The notes beneath the pieces were generated by a model that was not told the origin of the DNA, did no database searches, and saw nothing but the letters and a program-made list of their open reading frames with translations. A stretch of DNA of 64,000 bases from an uncultured Pelagibacteraceae bacterium. Its GTDB lineage: Bacteria > Pseudomonadota > Alphaproteobacteria > Pelagibacterales > Pelagibacteraceae. Position 1 is the first letter of the stretch. The number at the start of each line of letters is the position of its first letter. Position numbers and translations under genes: made by a program. This document shows, one piece after another, positions 1 through 11,247 of this stretch. The stretch covers positions 1 through 64,000 of the forward strand of contig CACFKZ010000003.1 in NCBI GenBank assembly GCA_902566945.1, given 5' to 3'.

Positions 1-1239
1 GACTACTTAATTCTTGGTGTACCAACGAGATTTTTTAGAGATTGGATAGTTTCTAGATATTTAGACAAAATTCTGGAACAAGTAAAAAATTTCAAATTAA
101 GCCTTAACAGAATTGAATTCAAAATTATTGAGGAAAATAAACAAAATCAAGAATTACTTAAAATTGATGAATTAAACAAAGTTACAGAAATAAAAGACTC
201 AATTTTAAATTATAATAGGTTAAATCCCAAGTTGAGCTTTCAAAACTTTATTGCTGGAAAAAGTAACGATATTGCTTTGTCTTATTCAAAGAAAGTATGT
301 GAGCACGTTTCAAGGTATAACCCCCTTTATATATGCGGCGGCGTAGGTCTTGGTAAGACCCATTTATTAAACGCTATAGGCTTAGAATTACAACCTAATA
401 ATAACGTAATGTTCATTTCTGCTGAGAGATTTATGTATCATTTTATTAAATCAATTAAAAAAAATGATATGGTGAATTTCAAAGATTTTTTTAGAAAATC
501 TTCGGTTTTTATTATTGACGACATACAATTTGTAAGCGGCAAAGAGAGTTTGCAAGAAGAATTTTTCCATACTTTCAATAATTTAATTGAAAAAGGATCC
601 CAAATAATTATTTCAGCGGATAGACCTCCAATGAAATTAGACCGAATCCAAGAGAGAATAAAATCTAGACTTGCTGGCGGTCTTGTTGTGGACATTGAAA
701 CTCCTGATTTAGACTTGAAAATACAAATATTGAAGAAAAAAATTGAAGAGATAGAAAATCAATTTAAAGAAAACATTAACTTAAGTAACGAAATTATAAA
801 TTTTATAGCTACAGAATGTAAAACCAATATTAGAGAATTAATTGGAGTACTAAACAGGGTAATAGCATTTAGTAGAGTTCATAACAAAACACCATTATCA
901 ATATCAGACTGTAAAAGTATTTTGAAAGATGTTTTTAATCAAATAAAAATAATCACCGTTGATAAAATACAAAATGTTGTTTCAAATTATTTCAATATTG
1001 CTTTAAGTGAGATGTTATCGCAAAGGAGATCCAGACCTCTTGCTAGACCAAGACAAATTGCAATGTATTTGTCTAAAAAGATGACCTCTAGATCCTTACC
1101 GGAAATTGGAAGAAGATTTGCAAATAGAGATCATACTACTGTAATTCATGCAGTTAAAACAATTACTAGATTGTCAGAACAAGATGACGAAATGAAAAAA
1201 AACTTGAGTCAGATAAAAAGTCTTTTATTAGAACAATAA
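1..1239 (+). CDS. dnaA: DnaA replication initiator (5' end missing)
   Basis: DnaA opens the chromosomal origin and loads the replicative helicase. The reading frame is open from base 1, so the gene starts before the window; the TTG at 232 is internal, not a start. The first 75 or so residues fit domain I and the linker (YLILGVPTRFFRDWI). The AAA+ domain follows with Walker A GGVGLGKT and Walker B VFIIDDIQF. The C-terminal DnaA-box binding helix-turn-helix is intact (RPLARPRQIAMYL, then NRDHTTVIHAVK). Four bases separate it from dnaN, which suggests cotranscription. The identification is secure; only the N-terminus is missing. Confidence 0.97.
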   Translation, partial: DYLILGVPTRFFRDWIVSRYLDKILEQVKNFKLSLNRIEFKIIEENKQNQELLKIDELNKVTEIKDSILNYNRLNPKLSFQNFIAGKSNDIALSYSKKVCEHVSRYNPLYICGGVGLGKTHLLNAIGLELQPNNNVMFISAERFMYHFIKSIKKNDMVNFKDFFRKSSVFIIDDIQFVSGKESLQEEFFHTFNNLIEKGSQIIISADRPPMKLDRIQERIKSRLAGGLVVDIETPDLDLKIQILKKKIEEIENQFKENINLSNEIINFIATECKTNIRELIGVLNRVIAFSRVHNKTPLSISDCKSILKDVFNQIKIITVDKIQNVVSNYFNIALSEMLSQRRSRPLARPRQIAMYLSKKMTSRSLPEIGRRFANRDHTTVIHAVKTITRLSEQDDEMKKNLSQIKSLLLEQ

Positions 1240-1243
1240 TAAA

Positions 1244-2362
1244 ATGCAGTTTAAAATTAAGAGAGATATTTTACTAAAATCTTTAAATTTTGTTCAAGGT
1301 GTTGTAGAAAAAAAAAATACTTTACCTATTCTTTCAAACGTATTATTGCAACTTAAAAATAATAAATTATCAATAGTTGCTACAGATTTAGATATTATTT
1401 TTTACGATGAAATTAAAAATGTTGAAGTTCTTACAGAAGGAAGCACAACTACATCGGCAGCGATATTATATGATATTTTAAGAAAAATATCTTCAAATGC
1501 TGAACTAAATTTTGAACAAAAAACAGAAAATAAATTATCACTTAAAAGTGAAAACTCTAATTTTAGTTTATTATGTCTTCCCACAGATAATTTTCCAAGT
1601 TTTGCAGAAGAATTTGAAGCTAATGAGGTCAAACTTAATAGGGATAAATTTTTAAAGCTTTTAAATAAAACAAGAATTTCTATATCAAATGATGACACAA
1701 GACATTATTTAAATGGAGTTTTTATACACATTACAGAGGCCCATGGAAGAAGTTTTCTAACTGGCGTTGCTACCGACAGTCACAGACTTTCCTCAAGCAG
1801 TTTGGAGATAGATGAGAAAGGATCAATTTTAATACCATTCATTTTGCCTCGAAAAACTGTATTTCAGCTATGCACACTACTTGCAGAAACAAATGATTCA
1901 TTAATAATGCAAACTAGTGAAAATAAGGTCAAGTTTGCTATTGGTAATATAAAACTAATATCAAAAGTAATTGATGGAAAATTTCCAGACTATAAAAAAG
2001 TGGTACCGATTAATAATGATAAAAGACTAACAGTTTCTACAAAAGATTTTATTAGTTCTATTGAAAGGGTCGCAAGTGTATCATTGGATAGAAAAGAGGG
2101 TGTAAAATTAGCAATAAACAAAGATAATATTCATTTTTCTGTAAATAGCGCCAATTCAGGTGAAGGCAATGAAATAATTAAAGCAGAATTTAGCTCAGAC
2201 AATCTATCAGTTAGTTTCAACTCTAAATATTTGACAGATATAGCCTCTGAAGTTGAGGACAGTAAATTAAGATTAAATTTTAAAGACCCAACTTCACCAG
2301 TTCTTATAGAGGATGCTGCTGATAAGAACAGTTATTATGTGATTATGCCAATGAAAATTTGA
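1244..2362 (+). CDS. dnaN: DNA polymerase III beta sliding clamp
   Basis: The beta clamp is a ring-shaped dimer that tethers replicative polymerase to DNA. The 372-residue length is normal for a three-domain clamp. Recognisable segments include the N-terminal KNTLPILSNVLL, the middle-domain TGVATDSHRLS and the C-terminal YVIMPMKI. It lies four bases after dnaA. The usual alphaproteobacterial or gamma-type downstream partner recF is not present; the next gene is gyrB. Nothing in the protein looks broken. Confidence 0.96.
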   Translation: MQFKIKRDILLKSLNFVQGVVEKKNTLPILSNVLLQLKNNKLSIVATDLDIIFYDEIKNVEVLTEGSTTTSAAILYDILRKISSNAELNFEQKTENKLSLKSENSNFSLLCLPTDNFPSFAEEFEANEVKLNRDKFLKLLNKTRISISNDDTRHYLNGVFIHITEAHGRSFLTGVATDSHRLSSSSLEIDEKGSILIPFILPRKTVFQLCTLLAETNDSLIMQTSENKVKFAIGNIKLISKVIDGKFPDYKKVVPINNDKRLTVSTKDFISSIERVASVSLDRKEGVKLAINKDNIHFSVNSANSGEGNEIIKAEFSSDNLSVSFNSKYLTDIASEVEDSKLRLNFKDPTSPVLIEDAADKNSYYVIMPMKI

Positions 2363-2394
2363 TTTTTATTTAAAATTAGATTTTTTTTTATTTT

Positions 2395-2434
2395 AAGCGC
2401 TATTATCGTTGATAATAAATAGTTCTAGACGCTT
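2395..2434 (+). other. Nested hairpin between dnaN and gyrB
   Basis: TATTATC (2401-2407) and GATAATA (2411-2417) form a perfect 7-bp stem with a GTT loop. AAGCG (2395-2399) can close an outer helix with CGCTT (2430-2434). There is no T tract after it, so it is not a clear intrinsic terminator. It sits just before the gyrB promoter and could protect the dnaN mRNA end. The function is unknown. Confidence 0.4.
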
Positions 2435-2469
2435 TAAGCTCTGTGTAGTTTTATATTGTAAAGAAAAAA

Positions 2470-4559
<2,090 letters not shown>

Positions 4560-4566
4560 AATTATC

Positions 4567-5856
4567 ATGAATTTATCAACTCTTTTTCGAACAAAAGAGA
4601 ACTTAAGTTTAGACAAAAATACATTAACAATCCTAAGATATATAGCTATAATTGGCCAAATTTTAGCAATAAGTACAGTTTTTTATTATTTAAATTTACC
4701 GTTTCCAATTCAAGAGAGTTATTTGATCATTTCACTTGGTTTGGCTACAAATTTGTATCTTCAATTCGGGATTAAAATCAATCAGTTAAAAGATTTTTAC
4801 GCAGCTCCTTTTCTTTTGTATGATCTAATTCAATTGAGCGCTCTTCTTTATTTGACAGGCGGAATTTTTAATCCATTTTCTTTCTTACTAGTTATACCAG
4901 CTGTTGTTTCTTCAACATTTTTAAGTATGGGCACAACAATTATTTTAGGATTAATAACATCATTACTATTATTAACTATCTCATTTTTTCACTTACCTTT
5001 ACCCGGTGAGGATATGAATTTGTTACATTTTCCAAATTTTTACAAGATTGGAATAATAATATCAGTTTTGATTGGTCTAATATTTTTAAGTTATTTTGGT
5101 ATTAGATTTGCTGGAGAAAAAAAGAAAACAGAAGAAGCCTTTAAAAAACTCCAAGAGGTAATCTATAAAGAGTATGAACTAGAATCTTTAGGTGGACAAG
5201 CAGCAGCAGCGGCTCACTCTTTGGGAACACCTTTAGCAACAATAAGTGTAGTTGCAAAAGAGTTAAAAAAAGAAATCGGAGACAACAACGAACTATCAAA
5301 GGATATTGATCTTTTAATTAGCCAATCTAAAAGATGTAGTGAAATTTTAAAAAGAATTTCAAAAAAACAAATAGAAGAGGATAAATTTTTTAGTTCAACA
5401 AAATTAGAGAATCTACTTGAGGAAATAATAAATTCTTTTAAAGAAACCTCTTCTAAAGAAATTGCTTTAGTATCCGAAAATGATAAAAATAAAATTGATA
5501 TTCAACGATCAGCAGAAATGATTTATGGTTTAAGAAACTTTATAGGCAATGCAATTAAATTTTCAAAAAGTAAAGTAAATATTTTTCTTACAAGTAATGA
5601 TAAAGAAATTAAAATTATAGTTAATGACGACGGGCCAGGATTTCCTAGAGATATAATTGAGAAATTAGGTGAACCCTATATTAAATCCAGGTCATTGGAA
5701 TTAAATCCTAATTCAGGTTTAGGTCTTGGGACTTTTTTAGGTAAAACTTTGTTAGAAAGACAAAACGCTAAACTGTTATTTAAACAGGATAAAAATTTAG
5801 GTGGTGCCTCAGTAGTTATTAGCTGGTCACCAAAAAATATTTTACTTAACGCTTAA
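4567..5856 (+). CDS. regB: RegB/PrrB-type redox sensor histidine kinase
   Basis: RegB senses quinone redox state and phosphorylates RegA, the global regulator of respiration and energy metabolism in alphaproteobacteria. About six hydrophobic segments cover residues 20-185. The quinone-binding GGxxNPF motif is present as GGIFNPF. The H-box is GGQAAAAAHSLGTPLATI with His217 as the phosphoacceptor. Cys257 in the segment QSKRCSEIL corresponds to the redox-active cysteine of RegB. N and G boxes (FIGNAIKFS, DDGPGFP, GLGLGTFLG) complete the kinase. It starts seven bases after gyrB. Its partner regA lies beyond three opposite-strand polyamine genes. Confidence 0.93.
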   Translation: MNLSTLFRTKENLSLDKNTLTILRYIAIIGQILAISTVFYYLNLPFPIQESYLIISLGLATNLYLQFGIKINQLKDFYAAPFLLYDLIQLSALLYLTGGIFNPFSFLLVIPAVVSSTFLSMGTTIILGLITSLLLLTISFFHLPLPGEDMNLLHFPNFYKIGIIISVLIGLIFLSYFGIRFAGEKKKTEEAFKKLQEVIYKEYELESLGGQAAAAAHSLGTPLATISVVAKELKKEIGDNNELSKDIDLLISQSKRCSEILKRISKKQIEEDKFFSSTKLENLLEEIINSFKETSSKEIALVSENDKNKIDIQRSAEMIYGLRNFIGNAIKFSKSKVNIFLTSNDKEIKIIVNDDGPGFPRDIIEKLGEPYIKSRSLELNPNSGLGLGTFLGKTLLERQNAKLLFKQDKNLGGASVVISWSPKNILLNA

Positions 5857-6727
5857 ATTCAAAAGAATATGAAAGGATCTTATAAGCTAATTTAGCTACC
5901 AAAAAGTTATATGAGTCGAATCTTTTTATCGGTGCAAGTTCATTAATATCTGCACCAACTATATTTGATATTTGACAGACCTTCTTTATTATCGGCAAAA
6001 CCTCATCCCAAAATAACCCGCCTGGTTCAGGAGTTCCAGTAGCTGGCATAATACTCGCATCAAAGCCATCTACATCAAAAGTTATATAGACTTGCTTGTT
6101 TTCAAATAAGTTATTTAACTTTTTTAAATCCCAATTTTTTTTATCTTTTGCCCAAAAAATCTTTATTCTATTTTTATTCATATTATAATAATCCATTTCA
6201 GTTTTAGAGAGATTTCTGATTCCGAAAGATACAACTTTTAAATTTTTAAAATCGAGGCACCTCTTAATTGCAGAGGCATGAGAAAATTTTTCTCCTTGAT
6301 AACTTTCTCTTAGATCAGCATGTGCATCAAAATGAAGTAGTATTAACTCTTTATGTCTTTTTACAAATGGTTTTACAGAACCTGGCGTAATAGAGTGTTC
6401 ACCTCCTAAGACTAATGGAAATTTTTTTTCAGATAATATCTTTTCATTAATTTCTGATAATTGATTTAAAGCTTCACTTAATTTACTTTTTATTTTAAAA
6501 GGTTTTAAAGTTTGAATGCTGATCGTTTTGTAAGGTTCTTTATTTAACTCTTCATCAAACAACTCTACTTGATGAGAGGCTTTAATTATTTCTTTCGGTC
6601 CATTCTTAGTTCCACTACCATAGCTTACGGTTTTTTCTAAACCAAATGGTACTACAACTACTTTTGACTTAGATTTAAGATTTGTATCAAATCCCAAAAA
6701 ACCTTTTTTCTGGTCTAAGTAATTCAT
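5846..6727 (-). CDS. speB: Agmatinase/ureohydrolase-family protein
   Basis: This arginase-fold enzyme most likely hydrolyses agmatine or a related guanidino compound to putrescine and urea. The binuclear manganese ligand motifs are all present: GGEHSI, HFDAHADLR and TFDVDGFDASIMP. Its 293 residues are normal for the family. It ends 11 bases inside the convergent regB gene and follows the deoxyhypusine-synthase-like gene without a gap. That context favours a polyamine role. Exact substrate cannot be told from sequence, since this superfamily includes guanidinobutyrase and others. Confidence 0.85.
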   Translation of the reverse strand: MNYLDQKKGFLGFDTNLKSKSKVVVVPFGLEKTVSYGSGTKNGPKEIIKASHQVELFDEELNKEPYKTISIQTLKPFKIKSKLSEALNQLSEINEKILSEKKFPLVLGGEHSITPGSVKPFVKRHKELILLHFDAHADLRESYQGEKFSHASAIKRCLDFKNLKVVSFGIRNLSKTEMDYYNMNKNRIKIFWAKDKKNWDLKKLNNLFENKQVYITFDVDGFDASIMPATGTPEPGGLFWDEVLPIIKKVCQISNIVGADINELAPIKRFDSYNFLVAKLAYKILSYSFEFKR

Positions 6728-7777
6728 TTAAGACTCAAAAATTTGAGAAAAATTTCTTTTTGATCTCTTTTTCCAATTAGCTCTGTGATATGCATCACTT
6801 GCGATTAACGGCAATACACTCGTAGCTTCAGCGAATACCATTTGTTCTTTTGTTATATCAACTTTACCCCATGAGCTAGCTTCTTTTAATGTTGAGCTAC
6901 TGCAAGCGCCATCTCTAGTATCAGCAACAGTAATTTGTATAGCATATTTATGCATATCCACTTTTTTACCTAGCAACTCTGCACAAACCACTGTATCTTG
7001 TATGAAATTTTTAGGCACACCTCCCCCTATCATCAGCAGCCCTGATTGCTTTGATTGAAGTTTTATTTCAGTTAACTCTCTAAATTCTCTTATAGAGTCT
7101 ATTGTAATATGTTTGTTAGGATTTTTTTCTTGATGCATTACAAGCCCAAAACCTGCTGAACTATCAGTGAAAGCTGGGCAAAATATTGGAACATTATTAT
7201 CGTATGCAGTCTCTATCAAAGAGCCTTTTTTTTTAGAGTTAGATTTAAGATATTTTCCTAATTCTTTTATGAATTCTCTAGAGGTATAAGTTTTAGGTTT
7301 TAATTCATTAGCAATATCACAAATAGTTTGGTCACATGCTTGAAGTTCTTCCTCATCTATATATGTATCGTAAATTCTATCTATATAGTTATTTCTTAGC
7401 TCAGTATCATCTTGAAATTGAGATCCTTGGTAATGTTTAAATCCTAGAGCTTCAAAAAAATCCATATCAATAATAGAGGCTCCAGTAGCTACAATTGCAT
7501 CTACCATATTATTTTTTACTAAATCAGTATATAAGTCCATACATCCACCTGCAGAGGTCGAACCTGCTAAAGTCAAAAAAATTGAACAATCCTTATCAGC
7601 AAGCATTTCATTATATATCGCTGCCGCCTTAGCTGTATCTCTAGAAGTGAAAGACATTTTACTCATTCCATCAATAATCTTACGAGCATCAAAAGATTTG
7701 ATATCGATATGCTCAACCGGGGAATTAAGTAAAGATTTTTTGTTATGTCCAATATTTGGACTATTTTTTTTACTCAT
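6728..7777 (-). CDS. Deoxyhypusine-synthase-like protein
   Basis: The family is NAD-dependent and transfers the aminobutyl group of spermidine or putrescine. Archaea and eukaryotes use it on eIF5A; bacterial members are thought to make polyamines such as homospermidine. The sequence carries the NAD-binding LTLAGSTSAGGCMDLY region and EASSWGKVDI, which holds the active-site lysine of the family. The 349-residue length fits. Its start overlaps the decarboxylase stop by one base and the agmatinase-like gene follows directly, so the three form a polyamine operon. Homospermidine or spermidine formation is an inference from context. Confidence 0.85.
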   Translation of the reverse strand: MSKKNSPNIGHNKKSLLNSPVEHIDIKSFDARKIIDGMSKMSFTSRDTAKAAAIYNEMLADKDCSIFLTLAGSTSAGGCMDLYTDLVKNNMVDAIVATGASIIDMDFFEALGFKHYQGSQFQDDTELRNNYIDRIYDTYIDEEELQACDQTICDIANELKPKTYTSREFIKELGKYLKSNSKKKGSLIETAYDNNVPIFCPAFTDSSAGFGLVMHQEKNPNKHITIDSIREFRELTEIKLQSKQSGLLMIGGGVPKNFIQDTVVCAELLGKKVDMHKYAIQITVADTRDGACSSSTLKEASSWGKVDITKEQMVFAEATSVLPLIASDAYHRANWKKRSKRNFSQIFES

Positions 7778-8958
7778 TAAGCTACTAAAGAACCGACTTT
7801 ATCATTTGTTTCATCGTACATAGATATAATCGGTTTGTCACTTAATTCATGAATTTCATTTGAATAAAAGCCGTTGAAGTTTGTTCTGAAAGTAAGACTG
7901 TACGCGCCTAGCTGGCCTAATTCTATGTAATCACCTTCCTTAATATTGTTAGGTAACAAAAACGGACCTTTCATATAATCTAACCCATCACAAGTAGGCC
8001 CAAAAAAACTAAAAGCAGTAAGTTTTTTAGACTGAACTCTTCCATCTGTAATCATTTTTGATGGTAAAACAAAGTTTGGTGCACCAGCGTCAAATAAAGA
8101 CCCATATGTTCCATCATTAATATACAGGCTATTTTTTTTTCTTAAAATAACTTTAACTATTGTAGATCCACTTTCAGCTACAAGAGATCTTCCTGGCTCA
8201 CAAATTATTTCGGGCAATTTATTAAGTTTTAAATTATTAAGTTCTTTTTTAATTTCATTCATATAATTTATTAATGGTTCAGGATTAAGGTCCGGGTAAA
8301 TAGAAGGGAAACCACCTCCAACGTTGATTGTGTCTGGGACTATCTTTGTCTTTTTAATTATGTTTCCTATTTCACTTATGCCCTTAGAGTAAGAAATTTT
8401 ATGCATGCATTGAGAACCTACATGAAAGCTTATACCAATTTTTTTTGAATGATCTTTACATAATCTGACCAACCCCAAAGCTTCAGATGGAAGAGCGCCA
8501 AATTTTCTAGATAAATCTATTTCTGCATGTTCATTAGAAATCGCAATTCTTACAAATAGCTCTAAATCTTTTGCCTGATTAGTAGCATCTAAAATTTTTC
8601 TTAATTCATCTCTGCTATCAAGAGAAAAACTTTTAACACTGTAGTCAAAGTAAGCTGAAGAAATACTTTCTTTACTTTTAATTGTATGCATGAAATGTAG
8701 CTTTGAGTCTGATTTAATCTTTTTAATAAGCTTAATTTCATTTAAAGAAGCAACATCAAATTCATTGATGCCGCTATTAATTATTTGTTTTATAATTTTT
8801 TCGTTTGGATTGGTTTTTACGGCGTAGAGGACCTTTCCAGGAAAATTCTCTTTAAAAAATTTTACGGATTTCTTAATCTCGTTTAGCCGTATACAATATA
8901 CGGGGTAATCTGGTTTTAATGAGTTAACTAATTCGTTAACTGTTTTAAATTTTCCCAT
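7777..8958 (-). CDS. PLP-dependent ornithine decarboxylase (alanine-racemase fold)
   Basis: The enzyme decarboxylates ornithine (or possibly lysine) to the diamine. It belongs to the fold III group rather than the SpeC group. The PLP lysine lies in VLYAVKTNP near residue 49. HVGSQC, INVGGGFPSIYP, CEPGRSLVAES and the active-site cysteine motif GPTCDGLDYM are visible. At 393 residues it is typical for alphaproteobacterial Odc. It is the first gene of a three-gene operon and has a promoter-like sequence in the spacer shared with regA. Confidence 0.9.
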   Translation of the reverse strand: MGKFKTVNELVNSLKPDYPVYCIRLNEIKKSVKFFKENFPGKVLYAVKTNPNEKIIKQIINSGINEFDVASLNEIKLIKKIKSDSKLHFMHTIKSKESISSAYFDYSVKSFSLDSRDELRKILDATNQAKDLELFVRIAISNEHAEIDLSRKFGALPSEALGLVRLCKDHSKKIGISFHVGSQCMHKISYSKGISEIGNIIKKTKIVPDTINVGGGFPSIYPDLNPEPLINYMNEIKKELNNLKLNKLPEIICEPGRSLVAESGSTIVKVILRKKNSLYINDGTYGSLFDAGAPNFVLPSKMITDGRVQSKKLTAFSFFGPTCDGLDYMKGPFLLPNNIKEGDYIELGQLGAYSLTFRTNFNGFYSNEIHELSDKPIISMYDETNDKVGSLVA

Positions 8959-9067
8959 TTCATGTGTCCCTCGTTAATTTACACAAAGATTTTTTAAAAA
9001 ATTTAATAAAAAAAATCTTATTTATTTCGCGTTTAAGGTTTTTTTAACATTATGTAAAGAAAAAAAG

Positions 9068-9097
9068 GACATATTTGTCATGTTGTAATTTTGTCAA
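9068..9097 (-). promoter_or_regulatory. Probable promoter of the polyamine operon
   Basis: Read on the minus strand, a perfect TTGACA (9092-9097) is followed after 18 bases by TATGTC (9068-9073). It lies about 110 bases upstream of the decarboxylase start in the 159-base divergent spacer with regA. The -35 is ideal and the -10 is weak. Confidence 0.45.
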
Positions 9098-9117
9098 CAG
9101 TACCCATATGAACCTAT

Positions 9118-9690
9118 ATGAGATCACAAAAAAATGTACCTGAGCAGCTAAAATTGGCCAACTTCGCGGATAAATCGCTATTAATTCTTGATGATGACGA
9201 TCCGCTAAGAGGAAGGCTCGCTAGAGCTATGGAAAAGAAAGGTTTTCAAGTAAAAGAGGCAAAATCTGTTGCTGAAGGCCTAAACATTGCTAAGAGTGCT
9301 CCAACGGCCTTCGCAGTAGTGGATTTAAGACTTGAGGATGGTAATGGGCTTGATGTTGTTAAAGAACTCTCCAAAAATAAAAAAGACAGCAGAATTGTGA
9401 TGTTAACAGGATACGGGAATCTACCAACGGCTGTAGAGGCAGTAAAAGTTGGAGCGATAGATTATATAGCTAAACCAGTTGATGCGGATGATGTTGAAGC
9501 AGCACTTCTAGCATCTCCTGAGTCAAAAGCTAAGCCACCAGAGAACCCGATGTCAGCAGATAGAGTTAAGTGGGAACATATTCATCGAGTGTTTGAATTG
9601 TGTAATAGAAATGTTTCTGAAACAGCTCGAAGACTTAAGATGCATAGAAGAACGCTACAAAGAATTCTATCAAAAAGATCCCCAAGATAA
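9118..9690 (+). CDS. regA: RegA/ActR/PrrA-type response regulator
   Basis: RegA is the DNA-binding partner of RegB. The receiver domain has the acidic pocket DDDDP, the phosphoacceptor aspartate in AVVDLRLEDGNGLD, and the conserved threonine and lysine (VMLTGYGN, IAKPVD). A proline-rich linker leads to the Fis-type helix-turn-helix (NRNVSETARRLKMHRRTLQR), a RegA hallmark. The total of 190 residues is normal. The start at 9118 has no clear ribosome-binding site, so the true start may lie a few codons downstream. It is separated from regB by three opposite-strand genes. Confidence 0.93.
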   Translation: MRSQKNVPEQLKLANFADKSLLILDDDDPLRGRLARAMEKKGFQVKEAKSVAEGLNIAKSAPTAFAVVDLRLEDGNGLDVVKELSKNKKDSRIVMLTGYGNLPTAVEAVKVGAIDYIAKPVDADDVEAALLASPESKAKPPENPMSADRVKWEHIHRVFELCNRNVSETARRLKMHRRTLQRILSKRSPR

Positions 9691-9692
9691 TT

Positions 9693-10244
9693 TTAAATAT
9701 ATTTTCTTAATTTTTTTATGTGATTGATTGCTAAAGTTGCAATCATAATTTTAAATAATTCCGCTAATAAAAAAGGTTGTGCTCCCAATTTAAATATCGG
9801 TTTTTCCCAGCCTATTAAAGTCCCTAACCACAACATTCCTAGAATATAGATAAAACTAGTAGCAAAAACTATTTTAAAAAAATTCATAATCAAATTTTTA
9901 CCATAAGTAAATTTTCCTACAAGATATGCTGTAATCATAAAACCAATAAGATAACCCATTGTAGGGCCAGTAAAATAAACTAAACCTAAACCTTTTTCAG
10001 GAGTTCCAGAAAACACTGGCAACCCTAAAATTCCTTCAAACAAGTATAAGGAGATAGTAGCTAACCCAAGTTTCCAACCAAATGCTATTCCAATAAATAA
10101 AACAACAAAGGTTTGCATGGTCATAGGCACTGGATAAAAAGGTATTTTAATTTTTGATGAAATAGCCAAGAGTAAAGATCCCAACAAAGCGATGAACATA
10201 TATTTAACTATTTTTTGTTGTCTTAAACTTTTTACAAATTCCAT
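9693..10244 (-). CDS. bioY: Biotin transporter BioY (S component)
   Basis: BioY is the membrane substrate-binding component of biotin ECF transporters and can act alone. The protein has about six hydrophobic helices and typical motifs: KIPFYPVPMTMQTFVVLF near residue 33 and the GPTMGYLIGF loop. At 183 residues it has normal length. No BioM or BioN neighbour is present; the next gene upstream encodes an unrelated type of ABC ATPase. It ends two bases from the convergent regA gene. Confidence 0.88.
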   Translation of the reverse strand: MEFVKSLRQQKIVKYMFIALLGSLLLAISSKIKIPFYPVPMTMQTFVVLFIGIAFGWKLGLATISLYLFEGILGLPVFSGTPEKGLGLVYFTGPTMGYLIGFMITAYLVGKFTYGKNLIMNFFKIVFATSFIYILGMLWLGTLIGWEKPIFKLGAQPFLLAELFKIMIATLAINHIKKLRKYI

Positions 10245-10275
10245 TAAGTTAATTTAGCTTTTTTTAAGATAAAAT

Positions 10276-11205
10276 CTAGTGTTTTGTTAGTTGTACAAAA
10301 ACATCCTCTAAATCACCATCCTCAGTGATTATATCTTCAATTTTGATATCATTTTTATTTAAATAATTTACTATTTCACTAAAATCTAATGATTTTTTCT
10401 CGTATGTTACCAAAATTGAATTTTTTGATATAATTTTAAAATTTATATCTTTCATTAATAGTTTTTGATCCAAATTAATATTTTTGACTTTAAAATTAAT
10501 TTTTTTAGTTTTAATTCGATCTAATAATCTTGCCGTTGTATCTAATGCTACCAAATTTCCATTATTTATAATTGCAATTCGATCGCACATTTCTTGAGCT
10601 TCAATTAGATAATGTGTAGTCAATATTATTGTTACTCCCGCTTTGTTGAGTTCTTTAACATTTTCCCATAGATTATTCCTTAACTCAACATCAACACCGG
10701 CGGTTGGCTCATCTAAAATTAATATTGGAGGTTGATGAACCATAGCTTTAGCAATAAGCAGTCTTCTCTTCATTCCACCTGATAAACTTCTAGAATAAGC
10801 ATTGGCTTTATCTTCTAATGCTACCATTTTAAGTATTAAATCGGTTATACGATCTTTTTTTTCAATTCCATAAAGACCAGCTTGAAGCTCAAGAAGTTTT
10901 TTTGGACTAAAAAAAGCATCTAAGTTTACTTCTTGAGGAACAACACCTACAGAAGCTTTTACTTGACGGGGATTTTTATCTAGATCAAAACCCCAGACGT
11001 TTACTTTGCCATTTGTCTTTGTAACTGTCCCACCAAGAATACTCAAAAATGTAGTTTTACCGGCTCCATTAGGCCCTAGTAATCCAAATACCTCTCCCTG
11101 CTCAACTTTAAAACTTAATTCATTTAATGCTTTATTATGTTTCTTAGTCTTAGGGTTAGAGTAAATTTTTGACAGATTCTCAACAGTTAAAGCAAATTTA
11201 TCCAT
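10276..11205 (-). CDS. ABC-2-type transporter ATP-binding protein
   Basis: An ABC ATPase of the drug/polysaccharide exporter (DrrA/YadG) type. Walker A is GPNGAGKTTF, the Q loop includes VGVVPQEVNLD, the signature is SLSGGMKRRLL, and Walker B is ILILDEPTAGVD followed by the H-loop histidine in TTHYLIEAQ. The last 80 residues form the extra domain common in this subgroup. No permease gene adjoins it in this window. Its start lies 42 bases from the divergent polA. The exported substrate is unknown. Confidence 0.88.
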   Translation of the reverse strand: MDKFALTVENLSKIYSNPKTKKHNKALNELSFKVEQGEVFGLLGPNGAGKTTFLSILGGTVTKTNGKVNVWGFDLDKNPRQVKASVGVVPQEVNLDAFFSPKKLLELQAGLYGIEKKDRITDLILKMVALEDKANAYSRSLSGGMKRRLLIAKAMVHQPPILILDEPTAGVDVELRNNLWENVKELNKAGVTIILTTHYLIEAQEMCDRIAIINNGNLVALDTTARLLDRIKTKKINFKVKNINLDQKLLMKDINFKIISKNSILVTYEKKSLDFSEIVNYLNKNDIKIEDIITEDGDLEDVFVQLTKH

Positions 11206-11247
11206 ACTTTTTTAAAAATTGGTTAAAATTCAATGTAATATGTATAT

